Below are positions 31,063 through 41,062 of a stretch of 64,000 nt of DNA, in pieces. Below the pieces are notes generated by a model. The model was given only the letters and a program-made list of their open reading frames with translations, was not told the origin of the DNA and searched no databases. The stretch covers positions 1 through 64,000 of the forward strand of contig CAJQNB010000001.1 in assembly GCA_905479575.1 (NCBI GenBank), written 5' to 3'. Position 1 is the stretch's first letter. Each line of letters starts with the position of its first letter. The DNA comes from an uncultured Pseudophaeobacter sp. GTDB taxonomy: Bacteria; Pseudomonadota; Alphaproteobacteria; Rhodobacterales; Rhodobacteraceae. A program made the position numbers and the translations under genes.

Positions 31063-32010
31063 ATGATTCGTTATGCTTTGAAACGCGGCCTGTCGCTGGT
31101 GATCAGCCTCGCAGTCGCCTCGCTGGTTATCTTTTTCGTCATCGAAATTGCGCCAGGAGACCCCGCCTCCTTTATGCTTGGCATCAATGCCGAGCCCGAA
31201 ACCGTTGCCGCCCTGCGAACCGAACTGGGTTTGGACCAGAGCAAACTACAGCGCTACCTCGCCTGGGTGGGCGGGCTGCTGAGCGGTGACTTTGGCATGT
31301 CCTATACCTATCGCACCCCCGTTGCGGGGATGATTGCCGATCGCCTGTGGGTGTCGCTGCCGCTGGCGCTTTATGCCCTGGCGCTATCGACGCTGATCGC
31401 CTTTCCTGCCGGGATCTATGCCGCCGCTCGTCGCGGCAAGGCCGGGGACATGGCGGTGATGGGGGCCACTCAGCTGGGAGTCGCGGTGCCCAATTTCTGG
31501 TTTGCCATGATCCTGGTGCTAATCTTTGCCATCAACCTGCGCTGGTTTGGCGCCGGCGGCTTTGCTGGCTGGGACGAAGGCTTTGGCGCCGCCATCCACT
31601 CGTTAACCCTGCCCGCCATCGCCCTGGCGCTGCCGCAGGCGGCGATTCTGGCCCGCGTCATGCGCTCTTCCCTGTTGGATATCCTGGGCGAAGATTTCAT
31701 GCGCACCGCCCGTGCCAAAGGCCTGACCCGCCGGCAGGCGCTGTGGCGTCATGGCCTGCGCAACGCGATGATCCCGGTGCTGACCATCATTGGGCTGCAG
31801 TTTTCCTTTTTGCTGGCCGGCGCCATCATCATCGAACAGGTGTTTTTCCTGCCGGGTCTGGGGCGGCTGGTGTTTCAGGCAATTTCCTCGCGCGATCTGA
31901 TCGTGGTGGAATCCGTGGTGATGATCCTGGTCTTTGCCGTGATCACGGTGAATTTTCTGGTTGATCTAGCCTATGCGCTGGTCGACCCCCGTCTGAGGAG
32001 CCGCACATGA
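31063..32010 (+). CDS. ABC transporter permease, DppB type
   Basis: A 315-residue inner-membrane permease with six hydrophobic spans. The start MIRYALKRGLSLVISLAVASLVIF and GDPASFMLG are typical of DppB/OppB proteins, and the EAA loop is in LGEDFMRTARAKGLTRRQALWRHGLRNAM. It overlaps the next permease gene by 4 bp. Confidence 0.94.
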   Translation: MIRYALKRGLSLVISLAVASLVIFFVIEIAPGDPASFMLGINAEPETVAALRTELGLDQSKLQRYLAWVGGLLSGDFGMSYTYRTPVAGMIADRLWVSLPLALYALALSTLIAFPAGIYAAARRGKAGDMAVMGATQLGVAVPNFWFAMILVLIFAINLRWFGAGGFAGWDEGFGAAIHSLTLPAIALALPQAAILARVMRSSLLDILGEDFMRTARAKGLTRRQALWRHGLRNAMIPVLTIIGLQFSFLLAGAIIIEQVFFLPGLGRLVFQAISSRDLIVVESVVMILVFAVITVNFLVDLAYALVDPRLRSRT

Positions 32011-32819
32011 GCCGTAATCTATTCCTGGGCTGTCTGCTCTCTTCGCTCGTGGTACTGGCGGCTTTGGTCTCGTTTATCTGGACGCCCTTTGACCATACGG
32101 CGATGGATATCCCGGCCAAGCTGCAACAGCCCAATGGCACCCACTGGCTGGGCACCGATCACTTTGGGCGCGACATCTTCTCGATGATCATGGTCGGGGC
32201 GCGGACCTCGATCGCCGTGGCCCTGGTCGCTGTCGGCATCGGCATGGGGCTGGGCGTGCCCCTGGGGCTGGCCGCCGCCGCCAACAAGGGCAGCTGGCTG
32301 GATGAAATCATCATGCGGGCCAATGATCTGGTCTTTGCCTTCCCCTCCTTGGTCATTGCCATCCTGATCACCGCCATCTTTGGCGCCGGCGCCATCAATG
32401 CCATCGCCGCCATCGGCATCTTTAACATCCCGGTCTTTGCCCGCATCACCCGGGGCGCGGCCCTGTCCCTGTGGGAACGTGAGTTCATCCTGGCCGCGCG
32501 GGTCTCGGGCAAGGGGGCGGCGCGCATTTCCGGCGAACATATCCTGCCCAATATCGCCAACCTGCTGATCGTGCAGGGCACCATTCAGTTCTCGCTTGGC
32601 ATTCTGGCCGAGGCTGGCCTGTCCTATGTCGGGCTTGGCGCGCAACCGCCCACCCCCAGCTGGGGCCGGATGCTGGCGGATGCCCAAACCATGGTGAGCT
32701 TTGCCCCGCACCTCGCCCTTATTCCCGGCTCTGCCATTGTGATCACCGTGCTGGGGCTCAACCTGATGGGAGACGGCCTGCGTGACTGGCTGGACCCCAA
32801 ACTGAGGCTGGCACGCTGA
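32007..32819 (+). CDS. ABC transporter permease, DppC type
   Basis: A 270-residue permease with about six spans. HWLGTDHFGRDIFSMIMVGARTS is the DppC/OppC signature and the EAA loop is REFILAARVSGKGAARISGEHILPN. It ends in a 1-bp overlap with the ATPase gene. Confidence 0.94.
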   Translation: MSRNLFLGCLLSSLVVLAALVSFIWTPFDHTAMDIPAKLQQPNGTHWLGTDHFGRDIFSMIMVGARTSIAVALVAVGIGMGLGVPLGLAAAANKGSWLDEIIMRANDLVFAFPSLVIAILITAIFGAGAINAIAAIGIFNIPVFARITRGAALSLWEREFILAARVSGKGAARISGEHILPNIANLLIVQGTIQFSLGILAEAGLSYVGLGAQPPTPSWGRMLADAQTMVSFAPHLALIPGSAIVITVLGLNLMGDGLRDWLDPKLRLAR

Positions 32820-34411
32820 TGACCTTGCTTGATATCTCCAACCTTTCGCTGCGGATCGGCACCCATAAGATCCTCAAAGAGGTCTCCTTGTCGGTGCAGG
32901 CTGGCGAAATTGTCGCCATCACCGGCGAAAGCGGCTCTGGCAAATCCCTGACCGCTTTTACCGTCATGGGCTTGCTGCCGGATACTGCGACCACCTCGGG
33001 TCAGATCACCCTGTCCGGCACCAACCTGCTGGACCAGAGCGAGGCCCAGATGTGCGGGTTGCGGGGGCACAGCATCGGCATGGTGTTTCAGGAACCAATG
33101 ACGGCGCTGAACCCGGTCAAAACCATCGGCGACCAGGTGATGGAAACCATCCTGATTCACAAGGCCCTGCCGCCGGATCAGGCCCACGCCCGGGCCCGCG
33201 AATTGCTCGACCGGGTTGGCCTGCCGGCGGATCGCTTCCCGCTTGGCCGCTTCCCACACGAGCTGTCAGGGGGGCAAAGGCAACGGGTGGTCATCGCCAT
33301 GGCCATTGCCCTGCGCCCCAAGCTGCTGATCGCCGATGAACCCACCACGGCGCTGGATGTCACCACTCAGGCGCAAATTCTGGAGCTGCTGCGTGACCTG
33401 GTGCGGGAATTTGACATGGGGTTGATGATCATCACCCACGACCTGGCGGTGGTGGCCGATCTGGCCGATCGCATCGTGGTCATGCGCCATGGGGAGGTGG
33501 TGGAAACCGGCACCACCCAGGAGCTTTTGCACAATATGCAGCATCCCTACACCAAGATGTTGTTTGCAGCCTCCAACCATCAGGTGACCCTGCCAGAGCC
33601 CCCAGCGCCAAGCCCGCTGCTAGAAATCAAGGGTGCGGTACGGGACTATCCGCTGCCCCGCAAAAGCCTGTTTGCAAAGCCCGAGTATTTTCGCGCCGTC
33701 AAGGATGTCTCCTTTACCCTCTACCGGGGGGAACGCCTGGGGTTGGTGGGCGAGTCGGGCTGTGGGAAATCGACCCTAACACGGGCCATTTTGGGGCTAG
33801 AGCCGCTTCAGGGTGGTGAAATCAGCCTGGATGGGATGGCGATCACCACCACCCAGAATCCGGAAATCCGCCGCCGCATGCAGGTTGTGTTTCAGGATCC
33901 CTTTGGCAGTTTCAACCCGCGTCACCGGGTTGATCGGCTAATCACCGAACCCTTTTACACCCTGACCGATCCGCCCACAGGCTCGGCGCGCAGCGATCTC
34001 ATTGCCGAGACCCTGCGCGCGGTTGGGCTGCAGCCGGAAGATGCCCAAAAATACGTGCATCAGTTCTCCGGTGGCCAGCGCCAGCGCATCGCCATTGCCC
34101 GCGCGCTCATCACCCGTCCCGAGCTGATCTTGTTTGATGAGGCCGTCTCGGCGCTGGATGTTTCGGTGCGGGCGCAGATCCTGGATCTGCTGGCAGAGCT
34201 TTGTGAGGCTTATGGCCTCAGCTATCTGTTCATCAGCCATGACCTGAGCGTCGTGCGCACCATCACCGACCGCTGTCTGGTGATGCAGAAAGGCGAGATT
34301 GTCGAGGCCGCCCCGACCGAAGAAATCTTTGCCGAGCCCAAACACCCCTATACCCGCGCGCTGATCGCCGCAGCACCACAGCTGCCAGACCTTGCACAGG
34401 GGGCGGCATAG
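32819..34411 (+). CDS. ABC transporter ATP-binding protein with two fused nucleotide-binding domains (DppD-DppF type)
   Basis: A 530-residue protein holding two complete ATPase domains. The first (about 1-255) has GESGSGKS, LSGGQRQR and LLIADEPTTALD. The second (about 270-525) has GESGCGKS, FSGGQRQR and LILFDEAVSALD, with Ala-Val in place of the usual Pro-Thr after the Walker B Glu. It powers import by the two permeases. The fusion of DppD- and DppF-like parts is common in alphaproteobacteria. The stop overlaps the GTG start of the GNAT gene. Confidence 0.94.
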   Translation: MTLLDISNLSLRIGTHKILKEVSLSVQAGEIVAITGESGSGKSLTAFTVMGLLPDTATTSGQITLSGTNLLDQSEAQMCGLRGHSIGMVFQEPMTALNPVKTIGDQVMETILIHKALPPDQAHARARELLDRVGLPADRFPLGRFPHELSGGQRQRVVIAMAIALRPKLLIADEPTTALDVTTQAQILELLRDLVREFDMGLMIITHDLAVVADLADRIVVMRHGEVVETGTTQELLHNMQHPYTKMLFAASNHQVTLPEPPAPSPLLEIKGAVRDYPLPRKSLFAKPEYFRAVKDVSFTLYRGERLGLVGESGCGKSTLTRAILGLEPLQGGEISLDGMAITTTQNPEIRRRMQVVFQDPFGSFNPRHRVDRLITEPFYTLTDPPTGSARSDLIAETLRAVGLQPEDAQKYVHQFSGGQRQRIAIARALITRPELILFDEAVSALDVSVRAQILDLLAELCEAYGLSYLFISHDLSVVRTITDRCLVMQKGEIVEAAPTEEIFAEPKHPYTRALIAAAPQLPDLAQGAA

Positions 34412-34881
34412 TGGTCTCACTGTCCTTGATCCTGCCCCGAGAGCAAACAGTCTTTGCCTCGGTTCTGGCGCCCTATTTCCACGAGGTGGCGCCCGGCGCG
34501 CCGATTGATCCGGTCAAGCGGGCGGAGCAGATGTTGAACCGCAAGGACGTCACTGCCTTTTGGCTGCATCACGCCGCAGCCCGCATTGGATTTGCCCTGG
34601 TGCTGAACCTGCCGGATGACCGCCGCGAGCTGTCAGAGTTCATGATAGTGCCGCAGTATCGCCGTCAGGGCCACGGGCAAGAGGCCGCCAGCCTGATCCT
34701 GCAGGAGTTTCCCGGACGCTGGCGCATGGGCATTTCAGAAGGTTCCCCACAGGCTGCTGCCTTTTGGGGCACCTGTCTTAGCCTGGTGCCCGGCCTCAGC
34801 GCTCTGCAGACCGGCGCGCCCTTCACCGAACATCAGACCAAAAGCTACACATTTGATATTGCAGGACCCAATAATGCCTAA
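34411..34881 (+). CDS. GNAT family N-acetyltransferase
   Basis: A 156-residue acetyltransferase-like protein with a GTG start overlapping the preceding stop by 1 bp. The acetyl-CoA-binding motif is seen in EFMIVPQYRRQGHGQEAASLIL (V-x-x-x-x-R-x-x-G-x-G). The substrate is unknown. Being locked between the transporter and an aldehyde dehydrogenase, it may modify the imported compound or its product. Confidence 0.82.
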   Translation: MVSLSLILPREQTVFASVLAPYFHEVAPGAPIDPVKRAEQMLNRKDVTAFWLHHAAARIGFALVLNLPDDRRELSEFMIVPQYRRQGHGQEAASLILQEFPGRWRMGISEGSPQAAAFWGTCLSLVPGLSALQTGAPFTEHQTKSYTFDIAGPNNA

Positions 34882-36376
34882 CTCGCAGATCCCAGCCTCC
34901 GTTATGCCAGACACAAAAACAGCTGACGCAACCCCAATTTGGTTCGACCCAAGTCTCTGCCTGATTGGTGGCGTCTGGACGCCTGCCTGCTCTGGCGAAA
35001 CGCTGGCGCTGGTGGATCCTTCGGATGGGTCGAACCTGTGCCAGATCGCCCGAGGCGGGGCCGCTGATATTGATGCCGCCGTTGCGGCAGCCGAGGCCGC
35101 GCTGGCGGGCGACTGGGGCCGGATGACCGCGCTGGAGCGGGGCCGCATCCTGACCCGTATTGGCCAACTGGTGCTGGAGCGGGTCGATGACCTGGCCGCG
35201 CTGGAAGTGCGCGACGTTGGCAAGCCCCTGACACAGGCGCGCGCCGATGCCGTGGCGCTGGCACGCTATTGCGAATTCTACGGTGGCGCCGCCGATAAGG
35301 TGCATGGCGAAACCATTCCCTATCTGGACGGCTACACGGTTTACACCCTGCGCGAACCCCATGGGGTGACGGGCCATATCGTGCCCTGGAACTATCCGAT
35401 GCAAATTATCGGTCGCTCGGTTGGCGCCGCCCTGACCATGGGCAATGCCTGCGTGCTGAAACCCGCCGAAGAGGCCTGCCTGACAGCGCTTGCCTTTGCC
35501 CATATCGCCCAGGAGGCCGGTCTGCCCGCCGGGGCGCTGAATGTGGTTCCGGGCATCGGTGCCGAAGCCGGCGCGGCATTGACCGCCCATCCACAGGTGC
35601 ATCACATCTCCTTTACCGGGTCGGTGGCCACGGGGGCGCTGGTGCAACAGGCCGCAGGCAAGAACGTGGTGCCGGTGACCTTGGAGTTGGGCGGCAAGTC
35701 ACCGCAACTGGTGTTTGACGATGCCGATCTGGACGCCGCCCTGCCGTTTCTGGTCAATGCCGGCATTCAGAACGGTGGCCAGACCTGCTCTGCCTCCTCG
35801 CGTATTCTGGTTCAACGGGGGGTCTATGACACAGTCAAGGCGCGCATGTCCGCCGCCTATGGCGACCTGACCGTAGGCCCGGCTGCTGACGACCTGCGGC
35901 TTGGGCCACTGATCTCGAACCGGCAAAAAGACATTGTCGAAGGCTTTCTTGCCAAGGGGGCTGATCTTGAAATTGCCGGACAGGGGCAGATTGTGGACAG
36001 TGCCCCTGCAACGGGTGCCTATGTGCGACCGACGCTTTTTGCCGATGTCCCTGCGGACCATGCGCTGGCACAGCAGGAGATCTTTGGCCCGGTTCAGGTT
36101 CTGATCCCCTTTGATACCGAAGAAGAGGCCCTGGAAATTGCCAATGGCACCGAATTTGGCCTGGTTGCCAGCGTCTGGACCCGTGATGGGGCGCGGCAGA
36201 TGCGTCTGGCCAAGAAGCTGCGGGCCGGTCAGGTATTTCTGAACAACTACGGCGCTGGCGGCGGTGCTGAACTGCCCTTTGGTGGTGTTGGAAAATCCGG
36301 CCACGGCCGCGAAAAAGGCTTTGAGGCGCTTTATGGGTTTTCCCAGCTGAAAACAGTGGCGGCCCATCACGGCTGA
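34874..36376 (+). CDS. NAD(P)-dependent aldehyde dehydrogenase
   Basis: A 500-residue ALDH-superfamily enzyme. The ATG at 34874 (MPNSQIPAS) has AGG 8 bases upstream and overlaps the GNAT gene by 8 bp; an ATG at 34853 is possible. Motifs are the cofactor site IVPWNYPM, FTGSVATG, the general base in TLELGGKSPQLV and the nucleophile cysteine in NGGQTCSAS. PQEIFGPV-like QQEIFGPVQVLIPF and FGGVGKSGHGRE are present. It resembles betaine-aldehyde and aminoaldehyde dehydrogenases. It ends the import operon, so it may oxidise an aldehyde derived from the imported compound. Confidence 0.9.
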   Translation: MPNSQIPASVMPDTKTADATPIWFDPSLCLIGGVWTPACSGETLALVDPSDGSNLCQIARGGAADIDAAVAAAEAALAGDWGRMTALERGRILTRIGQLVLERVDDLAALEVRDVGKPLTQARADAVALARYCEFYGGAADKVHGETIPYLDGYTVYTLREPHGVTGHIVPWNYPMQIIGRSVGAALTMGNACVLKPAEEACLTALAFAHIAQEAGLPAGALNVVPGIGAEAGAALTAHPQVHHISFTGSVATGALVQQAAGKNVVPVTLELGGKSPQLVFDDADLDAALPFLVNAGIQNGGQTCSASSRILVQRGVYDTVKARMSAAYGDLTVGPAADDLRLGPLISNRQKDIVEGFLAKGADLEIAGQGQIVDSAPATGAYVRPTLFADVPADHALAQQEIFGPVQVLIPFDTEEEALEIANGTEFGLVASVWTRDGARQMRLAKKLRAGQVFLNNYGAGGGAELPFGGVGKSGHGREKGFEALYGFSQLKTVAAHHG

Positions 36377-36427
36377 CCCCTAAACCAAGCCGGTATCACA
36401 CGTTTGGAGAGGGACTGAGCAAGCCGC

Positions 36428-36461
36428 CGCTTTCACCTTCTCCCAATATTTCCCGCCGGAG
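36428..36461 (-). repeat. Dispersed intergenic repeat, copy 1
   Basis: Read on the minus strand it starts CTCCGGCGG, continues with an ATATT core and a GGAGAAGGTGAAA end. It matches copy 2 at 49157-49192 apart from a few changes. It lies in the convergent gap between the aldehyde dehydrogenase and pncB. Short elements of this type are, as far as I recall, common at gene ends in Roseobacter genomes. Confidence 0.6.
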
Positions 36462-36464
36462 ACA

Positions 36465-36486
36465 TCACCGCGCGCAAGCGCGGTGA
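36465..36486. terminator. Stem-loop in the convergent gap before pncB's 3' end
   Basis: TCACCGCGC pairs perfectly with GCGCGGTGA around a GCAA loop. No T-run follows on either side, so it may be a hairpin that helps termination or the palindromic partner of the adjacent repeat. Confidence 0.45.
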
Positions 36487-36507
36487 ACACCACTCAATAC
36501 AGGGCGA

Positions 36508-37809
36508 CTAGACGATCACGTCGATATGGTCCTGTTCTCCAATCCCAAACACGCGTTTATAGCGGGCGATTTCATCCGCCGGCCCCATGGCTTTTTCCGG
36601 GTTATCCGACAATTTTACCGTTGGTTTGCCATTGGCGGAGATCGCTTTGCACACCAGCGAGAAGGGGGCCAACCCATCATCGGGGACCAGGCCGCGAAAA
36701 TCATTGGTCAGCAGGGTGCCCCAACCAAAGGAGACCTTGGTCCGCCCGGCAAATTTCCCGTGCAGCTCGGCGATTTTATCGACGTCCAACCCATCCGAGA
36801 AAATCACCCGCTTTTGCAGCGGATCTTCGCCGCGCTCCTGCCACCAGTTGATCGCCACCTCCGCCCATGCGGCCGGATCACCGCTGTCGATACGGATCCC
36901 GGTCCAGCCCGCCAGCCAGTCCGGCGCGTGATCCAGAAACCCCTGGGTGCCATAGGTATCGGGCAGGATGATGCGCAGATTGCCGTCATGTTCCTCATGC
37001 CAGTCCGACAACACATCATAGGGCGCGCGGGCCAAAGCTGCATCATCCGCTGCCAAAGCCGAATAGACCATCGGCAGCTCATGGGCATTGGTGCCAATGG
37101 CTTCGACCTCGCGCCGCATGGCGATCAGACAGTTCGAGGTGCCGGTGAATTTGCTTCCCAGCCCTTCGCGCATCGCCTGCACGCACCAGTCCTGCCAGAG
37201 GAATCCATGGCGGCGGCGGGTGCCAAAATCGGCAATGCTCAGCCCGTCGATATCGCGCAGCTGTTCGATTTTTTCCCAGACCCGCGTCATGGCGCGGGCA
37301 TAAAGCACCTGCAGTTCAAACCGGCCCATGTCATTCAGAACCGCCCGCGAGCGCAGCTCCATCAGCACCGCCAGGGCTGAAATCTCCCAGAGCATGACCT
37401 CGTGCCATTTGCCTTCAAAGGTCAGCTCATACTGATCACCGACGCGTTCCAGATGATAGGCGGGCAGGCGCAGGTTTTCGAACCACTCCATAAAGTCCGG
37501 GCGAAACATCTGGCGCTTGCCATAAAAGGTATTGCCGCGCAGCCAGGTGCTTTCGCCACGGGACAGCGACAAAGAACGGATATGATCCAACTGCTCGCGC
37601 AGCTCTCCCTCGTCGATCAGATGCGCCAGCGGCACCGAGGTTGACCGGTTGATCAACGAGAATGTCACCTCGGTCTGCGGTTTATTGCGAAAGACTGACT
37701 GACACATCAGCAGTTTGTAAAAATCTGTATCAATCAAGGAACGGATGATCGGGTCGATCTTCCATTTATGATTGTAAACGCGGGTTGCGATATCCACCGG
37801 CGGCCTCAT
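36508..37809 (-). CDS. pncB: Nicotinate phosphoribosyltransferase
   Basis: A 433-residue enzyme making nicotinate mononucleotide from nicotinate and PRPP in NAD salvage. The ATG at 37809 (MRPPVDIATRVYNHKW) is chosen because the upstream extension begins at a TTG and has no family similarity. TDFYKLLMCQ near the start, the central FGTRRRHGF, TGTSNCLIA (MRREVEAIGTNAHELPM follows) and RIDSGDPAAWAEVAI are family motifs. Nicotinamidase pncA, the preceding enzyme of the pathway, lies about 2.5 kb away on the same strand, with a sensor kinase between. Confidence 0.95.
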   Translation of the reverse strand: MRPPVDIATRVYNHKWKIDPIIRSLIDTDFYKLLMCQSVFRNKPQTEVTFSLINRSTSVPLAHLIDEGELREQLDHIRSLSLSRGESTWLRGNTFYGKRQMFRPDFMEWFENLRLPAYHLERVGDQYELTFEGKWHEVMLWEISALAVLMELRSRAVLNDMGRFELQVLYARAMTRVWEKIEQLRDIDGLSIADFGTRRRHGFLWQDWCVQAMREGLGSKFTGTSNCLIAMRREVEAIGTNAHELPMVYSALAADDAALARAPYDVLSDWHEEHDGNLRIILPDTYGTQGFLDHAPDWLAGWTGIRIDSGDPAAWAEVAINWWQERGEDPLQKRVIFSDGLDVDKIAELHGKFAGRTKVSFGWGTLLTNDFRGLVPDDGLAPFSLVCKAISANGKPTVKLSDNPEKAMGPADEIARYKRVFGIGEQDHIDVIV

Positions 37810-37916
37810 GCAAGTTGGGTCACGACTTGATAGGACAGGCAGCAAGCCAGAGCAAGGCAAGGCCGGCCCCAAGGGTTTCCGGTGACGATCCCCCAGGCCT
37901 GGTCAGCCAGTCGCAG

Positions 37917-40193
37917 TCACCCTGTCATTTGCACCCGGTGGGCTTGCGCAAAGCTGGCCAGAACCTCCAAAAGCTGGGTTCTGGAAATCGGCTTGGTGAC
38001 AAATTCATTCATGCCAGCGGCCAGACAGACCTCACGATCGGTATCAAATGCATTTGCGGTCAAGGCGATGATCGCCGGTTGCGGCTGGCCCCAAGAGCGA
38101 ATGATCCGCGTCGCCTCCAATCCGTCCATGACCGGCATGCTAACATCCATCAGGATGATATCCGGCTCGAACGATTTGACCTTGTCTACCGCCTCAGCGC
38201 CATCATGGGCAAACTCCAGCTCCAGATCTGTCTGTTTCAGGAACTTCTGTATCAACAACCGGTTGACCCGGTTGTCTTCGGCCACCAGCACCCGCAGCCC
38301 AGACAACCCATCAGTGTCCCCTGTCCGCTCTGGCACTGGTGCCACAGTGATGTCCGCAGCGCTGGCCAGGGCAAAAGGCAGGGCAAGGGTGAAACATGAT
38401 CCGGCCCCGATTTCCGAGGTTACGGTGATGCGCCCATCCATGGCCTCGGCCAGGCGCCTGGAGATGGCCAAGCCAAGCCCTGAACCGCCAAAACGGCGAC
38501 TGATAGCCGCATCAGCCTGCGAGAAGCGCTCAAAAATGCCAGTGAGCATTTCTTTTGGGATGCCAATGCCAGTGTCAATGATTGACCAGTTCAGCAATAC
38601 CCCACCGCCAGGTGTTGGCTCTGCTTCTACCGTGACCTTGACCCGGCCCTGTTCAGTGAACTTGATCGCATTGCCCACCAGATTATTCAAAATTTGGCGC
38701 AGCCGGTGATCGTCACCATTGAGGTGGCGGGGTAAATCGGCATCGCGTTCAACATCCAGGGTCAGCCCCTTGGCTTCGGCCTGGGTGCGCAGCAGTCGAA
38801 TAGTCTCGTCAATGCATTGGTGCAGGTCAAAATCACAGGGGTTGATTGAAATCTGACCTGCATCCAGCTTTGACAGATCCAAAATGTCGTTGATCAGCGC
38901 CAACAAAGTTTTGGCTGAGCTGAGAATCGTGTCGGCATAGAGCTTTTGATCGGTATCCAGATCGGTTTCTTCCAGCAGTTGTGCCATGCCAATGACCCCA
39001 TTCATCGGGGTGCGGATTTCGTGGCTCATGGTGGCCAGGAAATCCGATTTGGCACGGCCCCCTTCTTCGGCTGCCTGGCGGGCCTCTTCGAGCTGCTGGG
39101 CATTCTGTTTGGCTGCCGTTATGTCACGCTCGATGGCAATGTAGGACATCTCTCCGCCCTGATCCCCCCGTATGGGAACCTGGTTGGTTTCCAACCAGAT
39201 ATCACGCCCATCCTTGTGGCGGTTCAGGATCTCCATCCTAAAGGGTTGCGCTGAGCGCCGCCCCTCCAGAATTTGGTCAAGCGCGTCTAGATTGGTGTCG
39301 GGATGGTTCAACAAGTCACCAGGCTCTCGGCCCAGAATTTCATCAAAGCCGTATCCCGTCAGCCGGGTGAAGGCCTCGTTCACCCATTTTACCTTGTTGT
39401 TTTCGTCTATGAGAAGAACACTGTCATTTGCATGGCGTGCCACCAAGGCCAGCCGCTTTGCCTCGACCTGCTGCTCCAGCAAGCGCTGATAGGCGCCCTC
39501 CAGCTCCTGCTGCTGCAAGGCCTGGGTCAACAACATGCTGCGGGTGCGCGAAAAGCTGCGGTTAATAAAATGCAGATACCAAAACAGCGTCCCATCGAGT
39601 ATCAGCAATCCCCCGAGACGTAGTTGAAATTCCATTTGGCTGAGAACGTTGTCACCACTGAACATCAAAACATAGGGCGCCAGCATATAGACGCTCAGAC
39701 GGGCCACAGTTGCTAGCCTATTGTAGGGCATCACCAGGCCCGCATTTATCGCTGCCCCCGCCAAAACACTAATTGCAAAAAGCGGATCTAATTCTGCCAG
39801 ATTGGTTTCGCCAATCAGCGAACCCACCCAATAGGGGCTCGCTGTACTGACAAACATGCCACAACTCTGCAGAAAGCCAGTAACCGCGCTGATGCGACGC
39901 AATCCCCGGCTGGGAGCCCCAGCCTTCAGCTTTCGCTGGGCATAGCGCATGAATGTGCCATCTATCACCTCGACGGTACCGGCGACCAAAAATGCAATCA
40001 GCCCGGCCACGACTGAGGCAAACACCACCATCATCAGAGACACCAGCGCAATAAAGGCCAAACGTGGCCAAAAAATCCTCACCTGACCACGCACATAGCG
40101 CCGGAACAACCCGTGCTGGCTATATCGGTCGTGGTGTTGGGCCAAAGAGCTGATACGAGGCTCTTCTTCGCCAGACTTTCCTTGGGTCGTCAT
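37917..40193 (-). CDS. Membrane hybrid sensor histidine kinase with PAS domain
   Basis: A 758-residue hybrid kinase. The N-terminal 210 residues hold several hydrophobic spans ([61 protein letters not shown]), so it is membrane-bound. A coiled coil leads into a PAS domain (about 250-365). HisKA has H391 in [11 protein letters not shown], followed by HATPase_c with [13 protein letters not shown]. The C-terminal receiver has D683 in [14 protein letters not shown] and the lysine in VTKPI. The signal is unknown. It is flanked by pncA and pncB on the same strand, with gaps of about 105 bp. Confidence 0.93.
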   Translation of the reverse strand: MTTQGKSGEEEPRISSLAQHHDRYSQHGLFRRYVRGQVRIFWPRLAFIALVSLMMVVFASVVAGLIAFLVAGTVEVIDGTFMRYAQRKLKAGAPSRGLRRISAVTGFLQSCGMFVSTASPYWVGSLIGETNLAELDPLFAISVLAGAAINAGLVMPYNRLATVARLSVYMLAPYVLMFSGDNVLSQMEFQLRLGGLLILDGTLFWYLHFINRSFSRTRSMLLTQALQQQELEGAYQRLLEQQVEAKRLALVARHANDSVLLIDENNKVKWVNEAFTRLTGYGFDEILGREPGDLLNHPDTNLDALDQILEGRRSAQPFRMEILNRHKDGRDIWLETNQVPIRGDQGGEMSYIAIERDITAAKQNAQQLEEARQAAEEGGRAKSDFLATMSHEIRTPMNGVIGMAQLLEETDLDTDQKLYADTILSSAKTLLALINDILDLSKLDAGQISINPCDFDLHQCIDETIRLLRTQAEAKGLTLDVERDADLPRHLNGDDHRLRQILNNLVGNAIKFTEQGRVKVTVEAEPTPGGGVLLNWSIIDTGIGIPKEMLTGIFERFSQADAAISRRFGGSGLGLAISRRLAEAMDGRITVTSEIGAGSCFTLALPFALASAADITVAPVPERTGDTDGLSGLRVLVAEDNRVNRLLIQKFLKQTDLELEFAHDGAEAVDKVKSFEPDIILMDVSMPVMDGLEATRIIRSWGQPQPAIIALTANAFDTDREVCLAAGMNEFVTKPISRTQLLEVLASFAQAHRVQMTG

Positions 40194-40298
40194 TCTGTGC
40201 TGTTGCCTCCGCGCAATCAGCCAAATATAGCCGCCTCACTCTTTCAAACTCCTAAAGACCAGTAGCAAGAAAAATGACGGCAGACTATGTTTCGGTCT

Positions 40299-40898
40299 TC
40301 AAACTTGTTGTAATTGCACCCCAGCAGCCTGCATCTCTGCCAAAGACGTCTCCAGTGACCCCTCCAAGTCTATCCCCCGACATGCGGTGAGGTCGACCCG
40401 GACCTTAAAACCCAGCTTGGCGGCATCCAGGGCCGAAAAAGCAACGCAGAAATCGGTCGCCAGCCCAACAAAGGTCAGCTCCGACACCCCGCGAGAGCGC
40501 AGATACCCGTCCAAGCCCGTGGGGGTCTTTTGGTCATTTTCAAAGAACCCTGAATAGCTGTCGATCAGGGGGCGAAACCCCTTGCGGATGATCAGATCGC
40601 CGCTCACATCCAGATCCGGGTGAAATTCGGCTCCGGCGCTGCCCTGAACACAGTGATCCGGCCACAAAACCTGCGGCCCATAGCTCATCCCGACGCTCTC
40701 AAACGGCGACATGCCAGAGTGCGAGCTCGCAAAGGAGGAATGCCCCGCCGGGTGCCAGTCCTGGGTCAGGATCACAGTGTCGAAATTCCCCATCATAGCA
40801 TTGATCGGCGCCACCACCTCATCACCTCCGGGGACCGCAAGCGCGCCACCTGGACAAAAATCGTTCTGGACATCAATTACGATCAGGGCCTGCGTCAT
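40299..40898 (-). CDS. pncA: Nicotinamidase (bifunctional nicotinamidase/pyrazinamidase)
   Basis: A 199-residue isochorismatase-fold amidase that converts nicotinamide to nicotinate. The ATG at 40898 is supported by GGAGG 6-7 bases upstream. ALIVIDVQNDFCPGGALAVP holds the catalytic Asp, DWHPAGHSSF holds metal ligands, and VGLATDFCVAFSALDA holds the nucleophile Cys. It feeds PncB. It is divergent from trhO, and the 164-bp gap shows no operator I recognise. Confidence 0.95.
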   Translation of the reverse strand: MTQALIVIDVQNDFCPGGALAVPGGDEVVAPINAMMGNFDTVILTQDWHPAGHSSFASSHSGMSPFESVGMSYGPQVLWPDHCVQGSAGAEFHPDLDVSGDLIIRKGFRPLIDSYSGFFENDQKTPTGLDGYLRSRGVSELTFVGLATDFCVAFSALDAAKLGFKVRVDLTACRGIDLEGSLETSLAEMQAAGVQLQQV

Positions 40899-41062
40899 CT
40901 CTGTTCCTCCAAGCGTTTGTTCTATCAACCTACCTAGACGTCTATTGCCACACAGGAAATACGTCACCTTGATGCAGGGGGAAAGGGCGCGATCCGGCGG
41001 CAAAACAGCCCGCCTTTTTTGTTTTTCTTGAAAAATGCAGCGCAGAGTTCTAAGGGCGCATC

